From contig JABACO010000004.1 of the NCBI GenBank assembly GCA_013339895.1, positions 384,496-448,495 of the forward strand: a stretch of 64,000 nt of DNA, read 5' to 3'. The position numbers and the translations under genes were made by a program. Positions 1 to 10,379 of the stretch are shown here, in pieces. The DNA comes from Ephydatia muelleri. Its lineage: Eukaryota > Porifera > Demospongiae > Spongillida > Spongillidae. Every line of letters begins with the position of its first letter. The stretch's first letter is position 1. The notes under the pieces were generated by a model, which worked only from the letters and a program-made list of their open reading frames with translations, was not told where the DNA came from and searched no databases.

Positions 1-674
1 TTGTGTGTGTGTGTGTGTGTATGTTTGTGTGTGTGTGTATGTGTGTTTATACATACACTACCTGTAGCACAGTACATGGGTTTTTGTACATACTGTGCTT
101 TAGGTTAAACATCTTGTATTGACCTTCCAATTGCATATTTAGTAGGGAAAAAGGTTCTCTTGTTTTGATTTTTGTGTGCATTATCGCACCAATGGAGACT
201 TTCTCCTTTGTCAGGGAACACTGATAGAATTACAGATAAATGCATATTGGGAGTTAGAAATGCATTTAAGAAGACAGGAAAATGGTGCTGTGTACAATTC
301 TCCAAACAGCCTGTTCCTGATCAATTGCTCAAAAGGCCATGGCATTATGGTTTGTTTTTTTTTTTTTTTTGAGTGGTTGGTGAGAGGCAGGGATTAAAGA
401 CTGTGGCCTTGATCTTGCTAATTCACTTTAGAAGCAACAAGCTGACTAGCCAAAGCATGAGCTACATCTCTTTGGGTAAAACGATTTGCAATTCCGGTCG
501 TGCATTTAGGACAAAAGTGTGGCAGTGCTTTGTGTGATTATGTGAGGGTGCTCTAAAATGTGCCCATATGTTGCATACATTAATTTGGGCGTGTGAGGGT
601 GCATTGCAATGTGCATTGTCTGTGTTTTAGCCTTGTGTGTGTGGTATGTGTATATATACATTCCAAGCCTCCAG
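1..674. other. Left edge, presumed ZNF277 intron or upstream sequence
   Basis: This stretch opens with a GT/ATGT microsatellite (about 1-50) and then holds AT-balanced sequence with a T run near 356-370. I find no convincing exon. The first recognisable ZNF277 exon starts at 675 in the middle of the protein, so this is most likely intron, with earlier exons to the left of the window. Confidence 0.5.
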
Positions 675-2190
675 TGCTTTTACTGTGAGAAAACATTCAA
701 AGACATGCCGACACTCAAGGAGCACATGAGGAAGAAGCAGCACAAAAGGGTTAATCCCAGCAACCATGGCTACGACAAGTACTACATGGTGAACTACCTC
801 GAGTTGGGTAAGACGTGGGAACAAGTGCTGAAGGAAGATGATAAGGAGGAAGAAGAGGAAGAGAAGGAGGAGGAAGTGGAGGGAGCGGACCTACTCAAGA
901 GGAAGTGAGTGGATTCCGAGACAGCCTCCTTGTGAATCTAAGACAGTTACCACCACACCAACACTATTAACCACCACCAACACCACCACCATTAACCACC
1001 ACCAACACCACAATGATCACAACACCACCATCCTCACCACCACATGCTCATCACTGGACCTAGTGAATGGGAGGACTGGCAGGACAGCAGTGCTCATGAG
1101 CCCATCTTCTGCCTGTTCTGCAAGACATTGGAAGTCACGTTTTCTGCAGCCGTCCATCACATGGCTGTAAGGAAGCGCACCATGTGACCACAAGGAACCG
1201 TCAGGTTGTCCCCACATGCCTCACCTTTCTTGTTGTTCGACAGGTTGCACATGATTTTGACCTACCCGCCATTTGTCGTCTGCTTCAGTTAGACCATTAC
1301 AGCCAGGTAAAGCTGGTCAACTACGTAAGAAGGCAGGTGGGTGTAGCCCTTTGATCAGTGCGACAAACGGAATTGTTAATGCAATTCATCCGCACCCTCT
1401 TTTACCATTTCTGTCCCCTCGTGAAAAAGATCTACTGTCACTGTTGCATACACTGCTTATCTCATTTTGAATCGACCAATGAGCTGCTTGTTCACATGAC
1501 CCTGTGTGGACATTTCAAGCTACCTCTGAACAGTTCAACCTGGAACAATCCACAGTAATTGTGCACACACATGCACATGCCCACACACACGTATGTACCC
1601 CCCCCCCCGACACACACACATGCACACACCACATACCACATACACACATGCACACAAGCACAGTTACACACACATATGTACCTAGTGAGCCTGACTTTTA
1701 GTGTGTGTTTTTTTTCTTGGAGGGGAAGAAATGCACATGGCACACATGGGGACACCAGCACATGAGGACACCCAGCGCATGGGGACACCAGCACATGGGG
1801 ACACCAGCACATGGGGACACCAGCACATGGGGACACCAGCACATGGGGACACCAGCACATGGGGACACCAGCACATGGGGACCACCCAGCACATGGGGAC
1901 ACCCGCACAGACCCTTATGCATACTTGCACACACAGTCTTTTGTTCTGTGGGATTTGATATGTTATGCCTGTTGTGATGTGTGTTGTGTCTCTCGTTCAG
2001 GTACCTCTTCCCTACGTACGAGAACGATGCAATGCTTTGTTTCCTGGACATGGACAGCGCAGAAGGGAATGCAGACAGCGCAGAAGGGAATGCAGACCGT
2101 GCAGAAGGGAATGCTGACCAGGCAGAAGGGAATGCTGACCGGGCAGAAGGGAAAGTAGGCGTTGTTGAAGGGTCTGTGGGTGGACTATAG
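675..2190 (+). CDS. ZNF277-like C2H2 zinc finger protein, 5' partial
   Basis: Five exons join in phase: 675-904, 1064-1166, 1244-1336, 1430-1554 and 2001-2190 (TAG). Seen: a first finger (CFYCEKTF, then H-x4-H as HMRKKQH), the stretch NYLELGKTWEQV followed by an acidic Glu-rich run, a second finger beginning FCLFC, the block QVKLVNYVRRQ, a third finger (CIHC...HMTLCGH) and the terminal block YLFPTYENDAMLC. This order matches vertebrate ZNF277, a nuclear protein linked to RPS2 and Polycomb complexes. The N-terminal part, including at least one more finger in the family, is not in the window. Odd: after the conserved end, the protein carries five 7-residue repeats (AEGNADx, 21-bp DNA repeats) before the stop. 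Introns are short and repeat-rich; the fourth holds CA and 15-bp repeats. Confidence 0.85.
1561..1912. repeat. CA-rich tract and 15-bp minisatellite in a ZNF277 intron
   Basis: CA-rich DNA (about 1561-1675) is followed by roughly ten copies of a 15-bp unit, gggacaccagcacat, at 1747-1912. Both lie in the fourth ZNF277 intron. Long ORFs through them are repeat artefacts. Confidence 0.85.
2053..2154 (+). repeat. 21-bp coding minisatellite in the last ZNF277 exon
   Basis: About five in-frame 21-bp units (gcagaagggaatgcagacagc and variants) encode AEGNADS/R/Q heptads. The period is a multiple of three, so copy number can vary without breaking the frame. Confidence 0.85.
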
Positions 2191-2325
2191 CAGAACTTAT
2201 AGGATTGATGCAACCGCATGTACACTGTATAGAAACCTTTTCTGTTGCTGCAGACATAAACACTGAATCATTTTGATACCACAGTTGATAAATATTAATG
2301 CACGTGTGCTTGTGTGTGTGAATTG

Positions 2326-3068
2326 CTAAGTGACGTCGACCTTGGGTTCTGATAGTTGAGTCTTTTGAGCATCGACAGCCTCCAGAATCATTCTGTTACT
2401 GCGCATCCACCTCGCGAGGTCTTGTTGCAAGCGCTTCAGATACGAGTACGCTCTTTCGCTCTGGTGGTCGCTAAGCTTATCGTACCCTTTTAAATCCTGC
2501 TCGTTCGTATGAACCGCCTCAGATAGTGCCATTTCCAGCTGGTGGCAGGCCTTCATGAGGTCGTTGAAATAAGTGACCGCCTTCTGGCATTCGGTGGAGA
2601 GGGGACGAGTGCACCCCACCGCTGTCCCTAGTCTCCTGCCGTCCCCGATCTCGAGGACGGCGGGGGTAGCCATAGCGCGCAGGGCCGGGAAGCACGATTC
2701 AACGTCAGGTGAGCCCAGGTGTTGGAGAAGCCTTATGCGTAGGCCTTCGACCCTCCTGTGCTGTTGGGCTAACCTGTCGGGCCACTCCGGCCTGTTCGCG
2801 GGAGGCGACGACACCTGATGACGATCAATACACGGATTTAATTTCCGTATTAGTCAAATGGAGCGCTTCAACGTACTGTCTGGTCGTCTTCGGTGGGAAC
2901 AAACACCAGCCAGTCTCCCTCCTCGAATGAGTCGCATTTGCACGGTTCAGTAGGCTTAGGGGCAACTGATTTTGCCCTACGTCTCCCGCCCAGACCCTGT
3001 TTGGCGAATAGAGTTCTTAAATGCATTCTTTTGGAACTACTCGTTGCTCTCACCCCTCTACGCTTCAT
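2326..3068 (-). CDS. Unrecognised two-exon protein, about 226 aa
   Basis: Exon 1 is 3068-2877 (ATG at 3068) and exon 2 is 2814-2326. The 62-bp intron has donor GTACGT, a branch-like TGACTAAT and acceptor CAG, and the frame continues across it (EDDQT/VSSPP). The first 50 residues are basic (MKRRGVRATSS, GGRRRAKS). They are followed by an acidic, hydrophobic patch (FEEGDWLVFV) and a mostly helical remainder with scattered Leu and Gln that could form coiled coils. I do not recognise the family. The gene runs tail to tail with ZNF277 (136 bp apart) and head to head with P2X copy 1 (191 bp between start codons). The intact frame, consensus splice sites and lack of repeats support a real gene. Confidence 0.6.
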
Positions 3069-4037
3069 CCTTAAAAGGAACCGAAGAGCTGATTTAGGGG
3101 CTACGCCCACAACCGGTGAGTGAAACAAGGTGATGTCATTGGCAGATGAAACTACATGTAGCTCGTGCCCAGGCCATCAGCACAACGGTGGGCCGTGTAC
3201 ATGTATAGTCTGGGGACCTGATCAAGCGAAAGTTTACCCGCACCACTCGCTATCGCGCCATGAACTTGTGTCGGAGCGCATGGGGCACACTGGCCTCTTT
3301 CGCCTTTGACTACGACACTCCAAAAATAGTGCGTATTCAGAATAAGAAGGTCGGAGCGTTATACAGGCTTTTCCAGCTGGGCATCATGGGGTTTATGATC
3401 GGGTACGGCTCCCTTTTCCCGCCATTTCATCACTGCTATTTGACTTTGGCATTGCAAATTACTCCATTCACCTCAAAACAGGTACAGCATCATATACTCG
3501 AAGGGTTATCAGGATAAAGATAACGTGTTTGGGGGAGTCACTATGAAGTTGAAAGGAGTGGAATTCTACAACTCCTCGCAAGAGCCTTTCCTGCAGAACT
3601 GCCAGGGTTCAACGGGAGCACAGGTTTACGACCCGGCTGATTATGTCGTTCCTCCGCAGGTGCGTATCCGATGGTTTGCGGCAGTTGGCCTTTCAAACAA
3701 ACAAAAAACAACAACCTTTTCCTTCCTCTTTCCAGGAACCAAACAGCTTTTTTGTAATGACCAATATGTGGGTCACGTGCGATCAGAGCTACGGATTCTG
3801 TGGGGAGGACCCTAGTGTTCAGGGTAGTAACTGCACTGGCCCCTCGGACTGTGTTAAGCAAAACACCATCAAAGGAAATGGTGGGTCATGAAATTATGCT
3901 AGCATTTTGAAATTTTAAGGACATTGATGTAAGAGGCTTTCTTTCTTAGGTCCCAGGACTGGTGTGTGCAACAATGAAACTCACACCTGTGAGGTGTATG
4001 CCTGGTGCCCCACAGAGAAAGAAAATGTATCTTACAC

Positions 4038-4562
4038 GTATGTTACCCTGATCTTACACTTATGTTACCCTGATCTTACGCGTATGTTACCCTGATCTTA
4101 CGCGTATGTTACCCTGATCTTACGCGTATGTTACCCTGATCTTACGCGTATGTTACCCTGATCTTACGCGTATGTTACCCTGATCTTACGCGTATGTTAC
4201 CCTGATCTTACGCGTATGTTACCCTGATCTTACGCGTATGTTACCCTGATCTTACGCGTATGTTACCCTGATCTTACGCGTATGTTACCCTGATCTTAAC
4301 GCGTATGTTACCCTGATCTTACGCGTATGTTACCCTGATCTTACGCGTATGTTACCCTGATCTTACGCGTATGTTACCCTGATCTTACGCGTATGTACCC
4401 TGATCTTACGCGTATGTTACCCTGATCTTACACGTATGTTACCCTAATCTTACATGTATGTTACCCTGATCTTACACGTATGTTACCCTGATCTTACGCG
4501 TATGTTACCCTGATCTTACGCGTATGTTACCCTGATCTTACGCGTATGTTACCCTGATCTTA
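4038..4562 (+). repeat. 22-bp minisatellite seeded on a splice donor
   Basis: About 24 head-to-tail copies of ttacgcgtatgttaccctgat plus c begin exactly at the exon 4 donor of P2X copy 1. Each unit repeats the exon end (TTAC-x-C) and the donor GTATGTT. One copy lacks a T and one gains an A. No spacers exist, so it is not a CRISPR array. Confidence 0.95.
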
Positions 4563-4877
4563 TACTCTTTGAGATGTCTGATGTTAATATCACGAGTTTG
4601 ATTTGTTCATGTGCTCTGTGGTCCATTTAAACTGCTTCTGTTGTCTTCTTTGGCTTCCTGATGTAATATAATTTACCTGTTGCTGTGTTTCTTTCTTTTT
4701 TTTTTTTTTTTATCCAATGGTACGATTGTCTGCCCTCTCCATCTTCTACTCTATGATGGAGAGAGAATTAAAGTTATTAACCTTTATTGGAACCAATAAT
4801 AGAAAAGTAACATTCTTCCCCTCCAGTCAATATAACATCTGAACATCTCCATGTGAAGCATCTATGATTCTAAACTC

Positions 4878-4945
4878 CGGGGGTGGGGGTGGGGGGGGGA
4901 GGGGGTGGGGGTGGGGGAGGGTGGGGGGGAGGGGGGAGGGGGGAA
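4878..4945 (+). repeat. G-rich tract, G-quadruplex candidate
   Basis: Many G runs of 4-9 are separated by single T or A bases on the + strand, followed by G runs separated by A. The density fits G-quadruplex folding and could also cause sequencing errors. Confidence 0.8.
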
Positions 4946-5104
4946 GGAGGAGGGACCCACAGACGAGAACGTTGAACGTTGAATTTTTATTAATTGACAG
5001 TTAGCCACCAGCCTGATTTTATTAAACAGACCACTGTACTGAATAAAATACTCCACATCTTGCTTGTTGGAAGGATTTGGATATAATTGAGTGAAGTCCT
5101 ATGA

Positions 5105-5272
5105 TGATAGTTCCTGTGGTAGCAGGAGCTATGTAGGTATTAGTTCCTGTGGTAGCAGGAGCTATGTAGGTATTAGTTCCTGTGGTAGCAGGAGCTATGT
5201 AGGTATTAGTTCCTGTGGTAGCAGGAGCTATGTAGGTATCAGTTCCTGTGGTAGCAGGAGCTATGTAGGTGT
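5105..5272. repeat. 33-bp minisatellite, five copies
   Basis: The unit begins agttcctgtggtagcaggag and continues ctatgtaggtatt. Five near-identical copies lie in P2X copy 1 intron 4. On the minus strand it encodes an 11-residue period, TYIAPATTGTN. Confidence 0.9.
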
Positions 5273-5482
5273 GCAGGTTGGCTCCGGGGTTTTTCAATGA
5301 TTTGTAGCAGGACAGCGTAACATCTAACATTGCTATCTGAGACGGAAATTGTAGAGTGTCCATCAGAGATCCTTCAGCATGCACACATTTCTTGAAGATT
5401 CCTTGTATGTAATTAAACATGTTTTGTGATGACCTCCTGGGACACTGGGAAAATGGAGATATGATTGAGTGAAATCAAAGTT

Positions 5483-5522
5483 GAAGGCTTCACTGTCCTG
5501 ATCCAAGAACTCCAAGTGTGTC
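5483..5522 (+). pseudogene. Duplicate fragment of P2X exon 5
   Basis: This segment matches the core of exon 5 (5776-5815) over about 35 bases, including ggcttcactgtcctgatc, with one inserted base. It lies 280 bp upstream of the real exon without clear splice sites. It looks like a local duplication relic. Confidence 0.6.
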
Positions 5523-6046
5523 CCTAGTCTCCCTTTAATCTCAGGTTTGGTTTTATTTCCGTGAGTAGCGAAGGTCTCTGAACTACTAACAGATAGTCTA
5601 TATCCCAACTTCAATTTGTCAGTAGAGTATGTTTTCATGGTCCCCAGACCACAGTTGTAATGTGCCACTGACCTTAGTGCACGTGTAAAGAGCCATTGTT
5701 TTGAGTTCTGCTAATGTTTTGACTCCTAGGGCGTATTTTGACAAACCATCCACTGTACATTCTCAGAGATATGGGACCCAAAATCAACGCTGAAGGCTTC
5801 ACTGTCCTGATCAAGAACTCCATACAGTTTCCCAATCTTGCTCCGAACACACTCCGGTATAGATCCTATTCCTGTTTAACGTTGTTGTTTACATAATATT
5901 TCAAACAGAAAGAACTACATAAGCAACTATGATCTTTCAAAATGTGGCATCTGGTCACACACAACTATTACGTCGTCCGATCTTCCAGCTGGAGACATAG
6001 TGGCCATGATTGACCCACCACAGAACTTCACCGAGCTAGCACTCAG

Positions 6047-6457
6047 GTAGAGAGGTGGGCAGAGAGGGTGGGAAGGATATGGGGGAACTGGAAGGGAGGA
6101 GGAGGGAAATGGAAGGGAGGAGGAGGGAACTGAAGGAGGAGAGGGAAATGGAGGGAGGAGGAGGGAAATGGAAGGGAGGAGGAGGGAAAGGAAGGGAGGA
6201 GGAGGGAACTGGAAGGGAGGAGGAGGGAAATGGAAGGGAGGAGGAGGGAATGGAAGGGAGGAGGAGGGAAATGGAAGGGAGGAGGAGGGAAATGGAAGGG
6301 AGGAGGAGGGAAATGGAAGGGAGGAGGAGGGAAATGGAAGGGAGGAGGAGGGAAATGGACAGGAGGAGGAGGGCAATGGAAGGGAGAGAGGAAATGGAAG
6401 GGCGGAGCTTTGTTGTGTGTGGATTTTACTTGCACTATTACATGGGTCTGGCGCTAG
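6047..6457 (+). repeat. 18-bp purine minisatellite in intron 6
   Basis: About 17 copies of an 18-bp purine unit, ggaggagggaaatggaag, at 6080-6395 fill intron 6 of P2X copy 1. Open frames on either strand are low-complexity artefacts. Confidence 0.9.
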
Positions 6458-7009
6458 GGAGCAGATAGGTGTTGTCCTTGACGATTGCTTTGGAACCTGT
6501 GACTTGGACTCGGTCTGGCTGTGATCCGGGTTGATTGCAAGAAGGTGTGCTCTTGTGCAACACGTGAATGTCACAATTTCCGCAGAGTTGTACTGTCGTT
6601 AGTGTGCTGACTACTGAAGTCGTCCACTGAGTGATACTTTTAATCAGCCTTTCTGTAGTTGATTAACGTTTGTAGCCATAACTTTGTTGTTACTGTTGGA
6701 ACACTTTGAAATCGGACAAATGGTTGCCAGTTTATCTCCATTCCCTCTCCTCTCAGATTGGACACCTCAGCAGGTGACTCCACTTCTGGTGGCTTCAACT
6801 TCAGGTTTCAAAACGGGGTCGTTAGATCAGGACAAACTGTGTCAGTTCCTTTGTGTGTGTGTGTTGTGTGTCCTAGGTTTGCCAAGTACTGGTATGAGCA
6901 GGGGATCCAGTATCGCACGCTCATCAAGGCATATGGAATTCTGTTTGTTGTGGAACTGGTTGGCCAAGTATGTTCCCGAGCTGTTCCATCTCCCTCCCCC
7001 TGTGACCTC

Positions 7010-7419
7010 ACCCCCCCCCCCCCCTGTTTTCCCCTCCTCCTATGACTCCTCCCTTGTGTCCCCTCCTCCTGTGACTCCTCCCCTATGGCCCCTCCTCCTG
7101 TGACTCCTCCCCTATGGCCCCTCCTCCTGTGACTCCTCCCCTATGGCCCCATCCTCCTGTGGACACCTCCCCTATGGCCCCTCCTATGACTCTTCCCTGT
7201 GTCCCTCCTCCTTTGACTCCTCCCCTGTAACTCTACACCTGGGCCCACCTAATTGTGACCTCCCCTGTGACCCCTCCTCCCTCCATGACCCTCCCCCTGT
7301 GCCCTCCTCCCCTGACCCCTCCCCCTGTGACCCCTCCTCCTCCATGACCCCTCCCCCTGTGACCCCTCCTTTTCCATCCTTTACCTCAATGTGGTCTTTT
7401 TTTTCTTCCCCTATACCAG
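7010..7419 (+). repeat. C-rich decayed minisatellite in intron 9
   Basis: Degenerate units around cctcctgtgactcctcccc fill most of intron 9 of P2X copy 1, starting from a C run at 7010-7024. Confidence 0.75.
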
Positions 7420-7485
7420 GGAGGGAAGTTTTCTATTACAACCTTAGTCCTGAAGCTGGGCTCCACAGTAGCTCTGTTGGGAATT

Positions 7486-7796
7486 GTGAGTGCACATGCA
7501 CACACACATGCACACACACACATGCACACACACACACACATGCACACACACATGCACACACACATGCACGCACAAATCCAAACACAACATGCACACACAT
7601 GTGCACGTGCACACAAGCACGCAGACACACACATGCACACATTGCGCACACATGCACACACAACATGCACACACAGACATACACAAACATACATGCACCC
7701 ACACATGGACACATGCACATGGACACACATGGACACACACACATGGACACACACACATGGACACACACACATGGACACACACTCCTTTGCAAATGA
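7486..7796. repeat. CA/CACATG microsatellite cluster
   Basis: Compound CA-rich repeats start just after the exon 10 donor of P2X copy 1 and end in GGACACACACACAT units. No coding content. Confidence 0.9.
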
Positions 7797-7807
7797 ATAA
7801 TGATAAT

Positions 7808-7850
7808 GGTGGCTTCAACTTCAGGTTTCAAAACGGGGGTGGTGACTTGA
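7808..7850 (+). pseudogene. Duplicate of the P2X exon 8 end and adjoining intron
   Basis: The bases ggtggcttcaacttcagg and the following tttcaaaacggg repeat 6790-6821, the end of exon 8 plus intron. It lies beyond exon 10, so it cannot take part in normal splicing. Confidence 0.75.
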
Positions 7851-8514
7851 CTGCCTCCAGAGCAGAGACAGAGTAGCTGTCTTTAGCATTCACTTATGGC
7901 AGTGAAGTTACCTTATCATCAACCTCAGTGGTGGGTGTGGTCAATTGAGTGGATAGTGTCCTGGACAGCCCAGCTGCATTTCCATTCACTTTGCCAGATT
8001 TGCATTCCACTGACAGATTAAACTGCTGCAAGAACATGTTCCATCTTGAAATATATCCCCCAACATTCCTCAGGTTGTTAAGGCCTCAGGTTGTTAAGTT
8101 GTTAAGACCTCAGGTTGTTAAGTTGTTAAGACTTCAGGTTGTTAAGACTTTAGGTTGTTAAAACTTCAGGTTGTTAAGATGTACAAGAGGTTGACGATCT
8201 GTCAGCAAAACAAATTCATGTCCATACAAATGTGGATAGAACTCCTTCACAGCTTTGACTATAGCAAGAGCCTCCCATTCATTCCTCTCTGCCTTCAACT
8301 GCCTACTCCACTATGCAATCACCTGATAGAGGTATAGTATATAGGTGGGGCCAAAGACAGAGTCCAAATCTAGAGTTGTGAAGATGTTTGAACCATATAA
8401 AGACTACATGAGGATCTCGTTGACGTGAGGTGTCCTTGTGAGTTACATCATTTAACTTCCAAAAGTCAATGCAAAATCGCCCAACTCTGTCTTTTATTTC
8501 CAACCATCACTATT

Positions 8515-8650
8515 AGAGGCTCTTGTACGAGGACGTATGACATCATCACTATTGGAGGCTCTTGTACGAGGGTATGACATCATCACTATTGGAGGCTCTT
8601 GTACGAGGGTATGACATCATCACTATTGGAGGCTCTTGTACGAGGATGCA
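8515..8650. repeat. 36-bp repeat inside the Ty3 remnant
   Basis: Three to four copies of a unit containing tcactattggaggctcttg and tacgaggatatgacatca are arranged in tandem. Confidence 0.8.
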
Positions 8651-9775
8651 TGACACCATCCTGCAACATCTTCTGTCTTCATTATCTACTGTATTCTTCA
8701 GTGTTACAGGATGTCAACGAATAGGCTGTCACATAGGAGGTCCGTGGATTGTAATGGAATGCTTCACTCTTGAAGTCTTTCCCAATTTCCGTTCAGCAAA
8801 AGATTCTTCAAACTCCTCTACTAACTTGAGAAGCTTCTTTTTTTCTTCCACTGACAAGTTGGTTCCTTCGAGATTGAATCGAAATTGTCATGTGCTCCAA
8901 AGATTTCCCTTCTTCAACAGACATTATGTTCTGCCTCGGGATGAAAGTCGCATGCCTGTATATAGCATTGTGGGTATCTGTCTACGTTCATCACTTGCAA
9001 TTTCACTCCATCCTCCTCTTTCACAGTACTCAAACTCCCTAGCCACATGCATGGTTTTGGGTTTACCGTCTTCCTCTTCCTCTTCAACGAGCCCCTCACC
9101 TATCCCAACCTCATCCTCGAATATAGTAGTACGGAATGTCCTGGTGTTTGCACATTCTCTAGACACTACCACTGCCTCATCACTACATTGAGGTGTACCC
9201 CAATACGTACTGTTTTGTCTGGAGCCAATAATGGGGACCTAGCTCAACTAAGTCCTGACCCAGCAGAATACGCCTGGTTCTGCAATTTTATCATAACCCC
9301 ATGTTTCTCCATGAAGTCCCCCCCCAAGCAAACACTGTACCGTGAGCTCTCTGACAACGATCAACTCTTGGTTATCTTGAAATGTCCCCAAAGCAACACT
9401 CGCCCCACCACATCCAAAAGAAACATCTTTAGTAATCACCACAGGATTGGAACTTCAATCCCTTGTACCACAGCTTCCTTGCCCCATTGTTGACGGCCTG
9501 CCATTTGGGGTGTTCATCCCTCCAGGCAATGCTGCATAGCAAATCAACTGAGACAGCTGCCCCTGAATCCAACAAAAAATGAAGACCCTCCAAACAGTCC
9601 CTAAACATGTAACAAGCTGTTGGTTTGTTTGGTTTCAGTCATGTGGATCATTTTTTTTCCCCACCCCCCAGCTCTTTTCCACCACCTGAGTTGGCTTGTT
9701 GAAGTTTAAAGGACACTCTCATTTGAAGTGGCCCTCATCACCACATCTGTAACACGTTCCAATTCTTTGTCTCTC

Positions 9776-9956
9776 ATGTTGGTAAGTGCCTTCTCCCTGC
9801 ACTCTGGTCTCTTTGGTAAGTGCCTTCTCCCTGCACTCTGGTCTCTCATGTTGGTAAGTGCCTTCTCCCTGCACTCTGGTCTCTTTGGTAAGTGCCTTCT
9901 CCCTGCACTCTGGTCTCTCATGTTGGTAAGTGCCTTCTCCCTGCACTCTGGTCTCT
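9776..9956. repeat. Compound minisatellite, about 27 and 37 bp units
   Basis: Units gtaagtgccttctccctgca plus ctctggtctct alternate with or without catgttg, giving a two-level repeat of about 64 bp. It sits within the Gag-like part of the retroelement remnant. Confidence 0.85.
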
Positions 9957-10379
9957 ATGCCCATCCCATTGGAAATGACTTCTCTCGCCATCCTCTGCTG
10001 CTGACAGCTGAGCATCCATCTTGCCAAACCTCTCTGCCATTTGTTCCAGCATTGTCTCCAGTTGCCCAAGTTCTCTATTGTCCTTTTTCCGGATAGCATT
10101 CACTTCGGAAAACTTCCCACCAAACTTCAATGCCTCTTCAATTACCACACACCTTCCTCAATAGCTTACTTAGTTGTTGATGGGGCCTGCCTTTCAAAGG
10201 CGTTTGGTATGTGATAATCCCACAAAGTTTGGGTCATGAATTTTTGGCTGAACCACAGCGTCTTCATTTGGATAAGCTTCTTTGAAGGCTTTCTATAACT
10301 GAGTGGCATTACCAGTCACACTCTCTATTTCACCCTGTTCCCGAGAGTTGAAATGTTTTGCTGCAACCAAAAGGATCCT

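Larger units (their letters stand above)
4563..5766. other. Rest of P2X copy 1 intron 4
   Basis: This intron contains a T run (4690-4710), a G-rich block (4878-4945), a 33-bp minisatellite (5105-5272) and a fragment resembling exon 5 (5483-5522). On the minus strand an open frame at 5420-5022 begins with a genuine ATG and runs through the 33-bp repeat. It is described under findings; I do not call it a gene. Confidence 0.6.
7950..10160 (-). mobile_element. Decayed Ty3/Gypsy retrotransposon remnant
   Basis: Read on the minus strand, fragments occur in retroelement order. They are a Gag-like segment (near 10148-9920), a CCHC zinc knuckle (CYRCGDEGHFK then a stop in place of Trp, then EC, near 9760-9715), a protease with DSGAAVSVD (near 9560) and LGGDFMEKHG (near 9320), the RT start RFCIDFWKLNDVT (near 8490), RNase H pieces (WSRQLKAERNEWEALAIVK near 8320-8260; LLTDRQP near 8200) and the C-terminal FNLSVECKSGK near 8020. 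The RT core between about 8430 and 8330 is deleted, and stops and frameshifts are frequent. No LTRs were recognised. It lies antisense in the last intron of P2X copy 1, so it is a dead insertion. Confidence 0.8.

Noticed and set aside
4038-4562. CRISPR-like regular repeat, or telomeric repeat (contains TTACCC)
   Set aside because: There are no unique spacers and the 22-bp period is not a telomere unit. The array starts exactly at a splice donor.
7386-7876. His/Thr or Cys/Val-rich frames at CA repeats
   Set aside because: Translations of CA/GT microsatellites; the same is true at 17002-17613, 21518-22034, 24097-24690, 32127-32397, 52724-53098 and 57374-57778.
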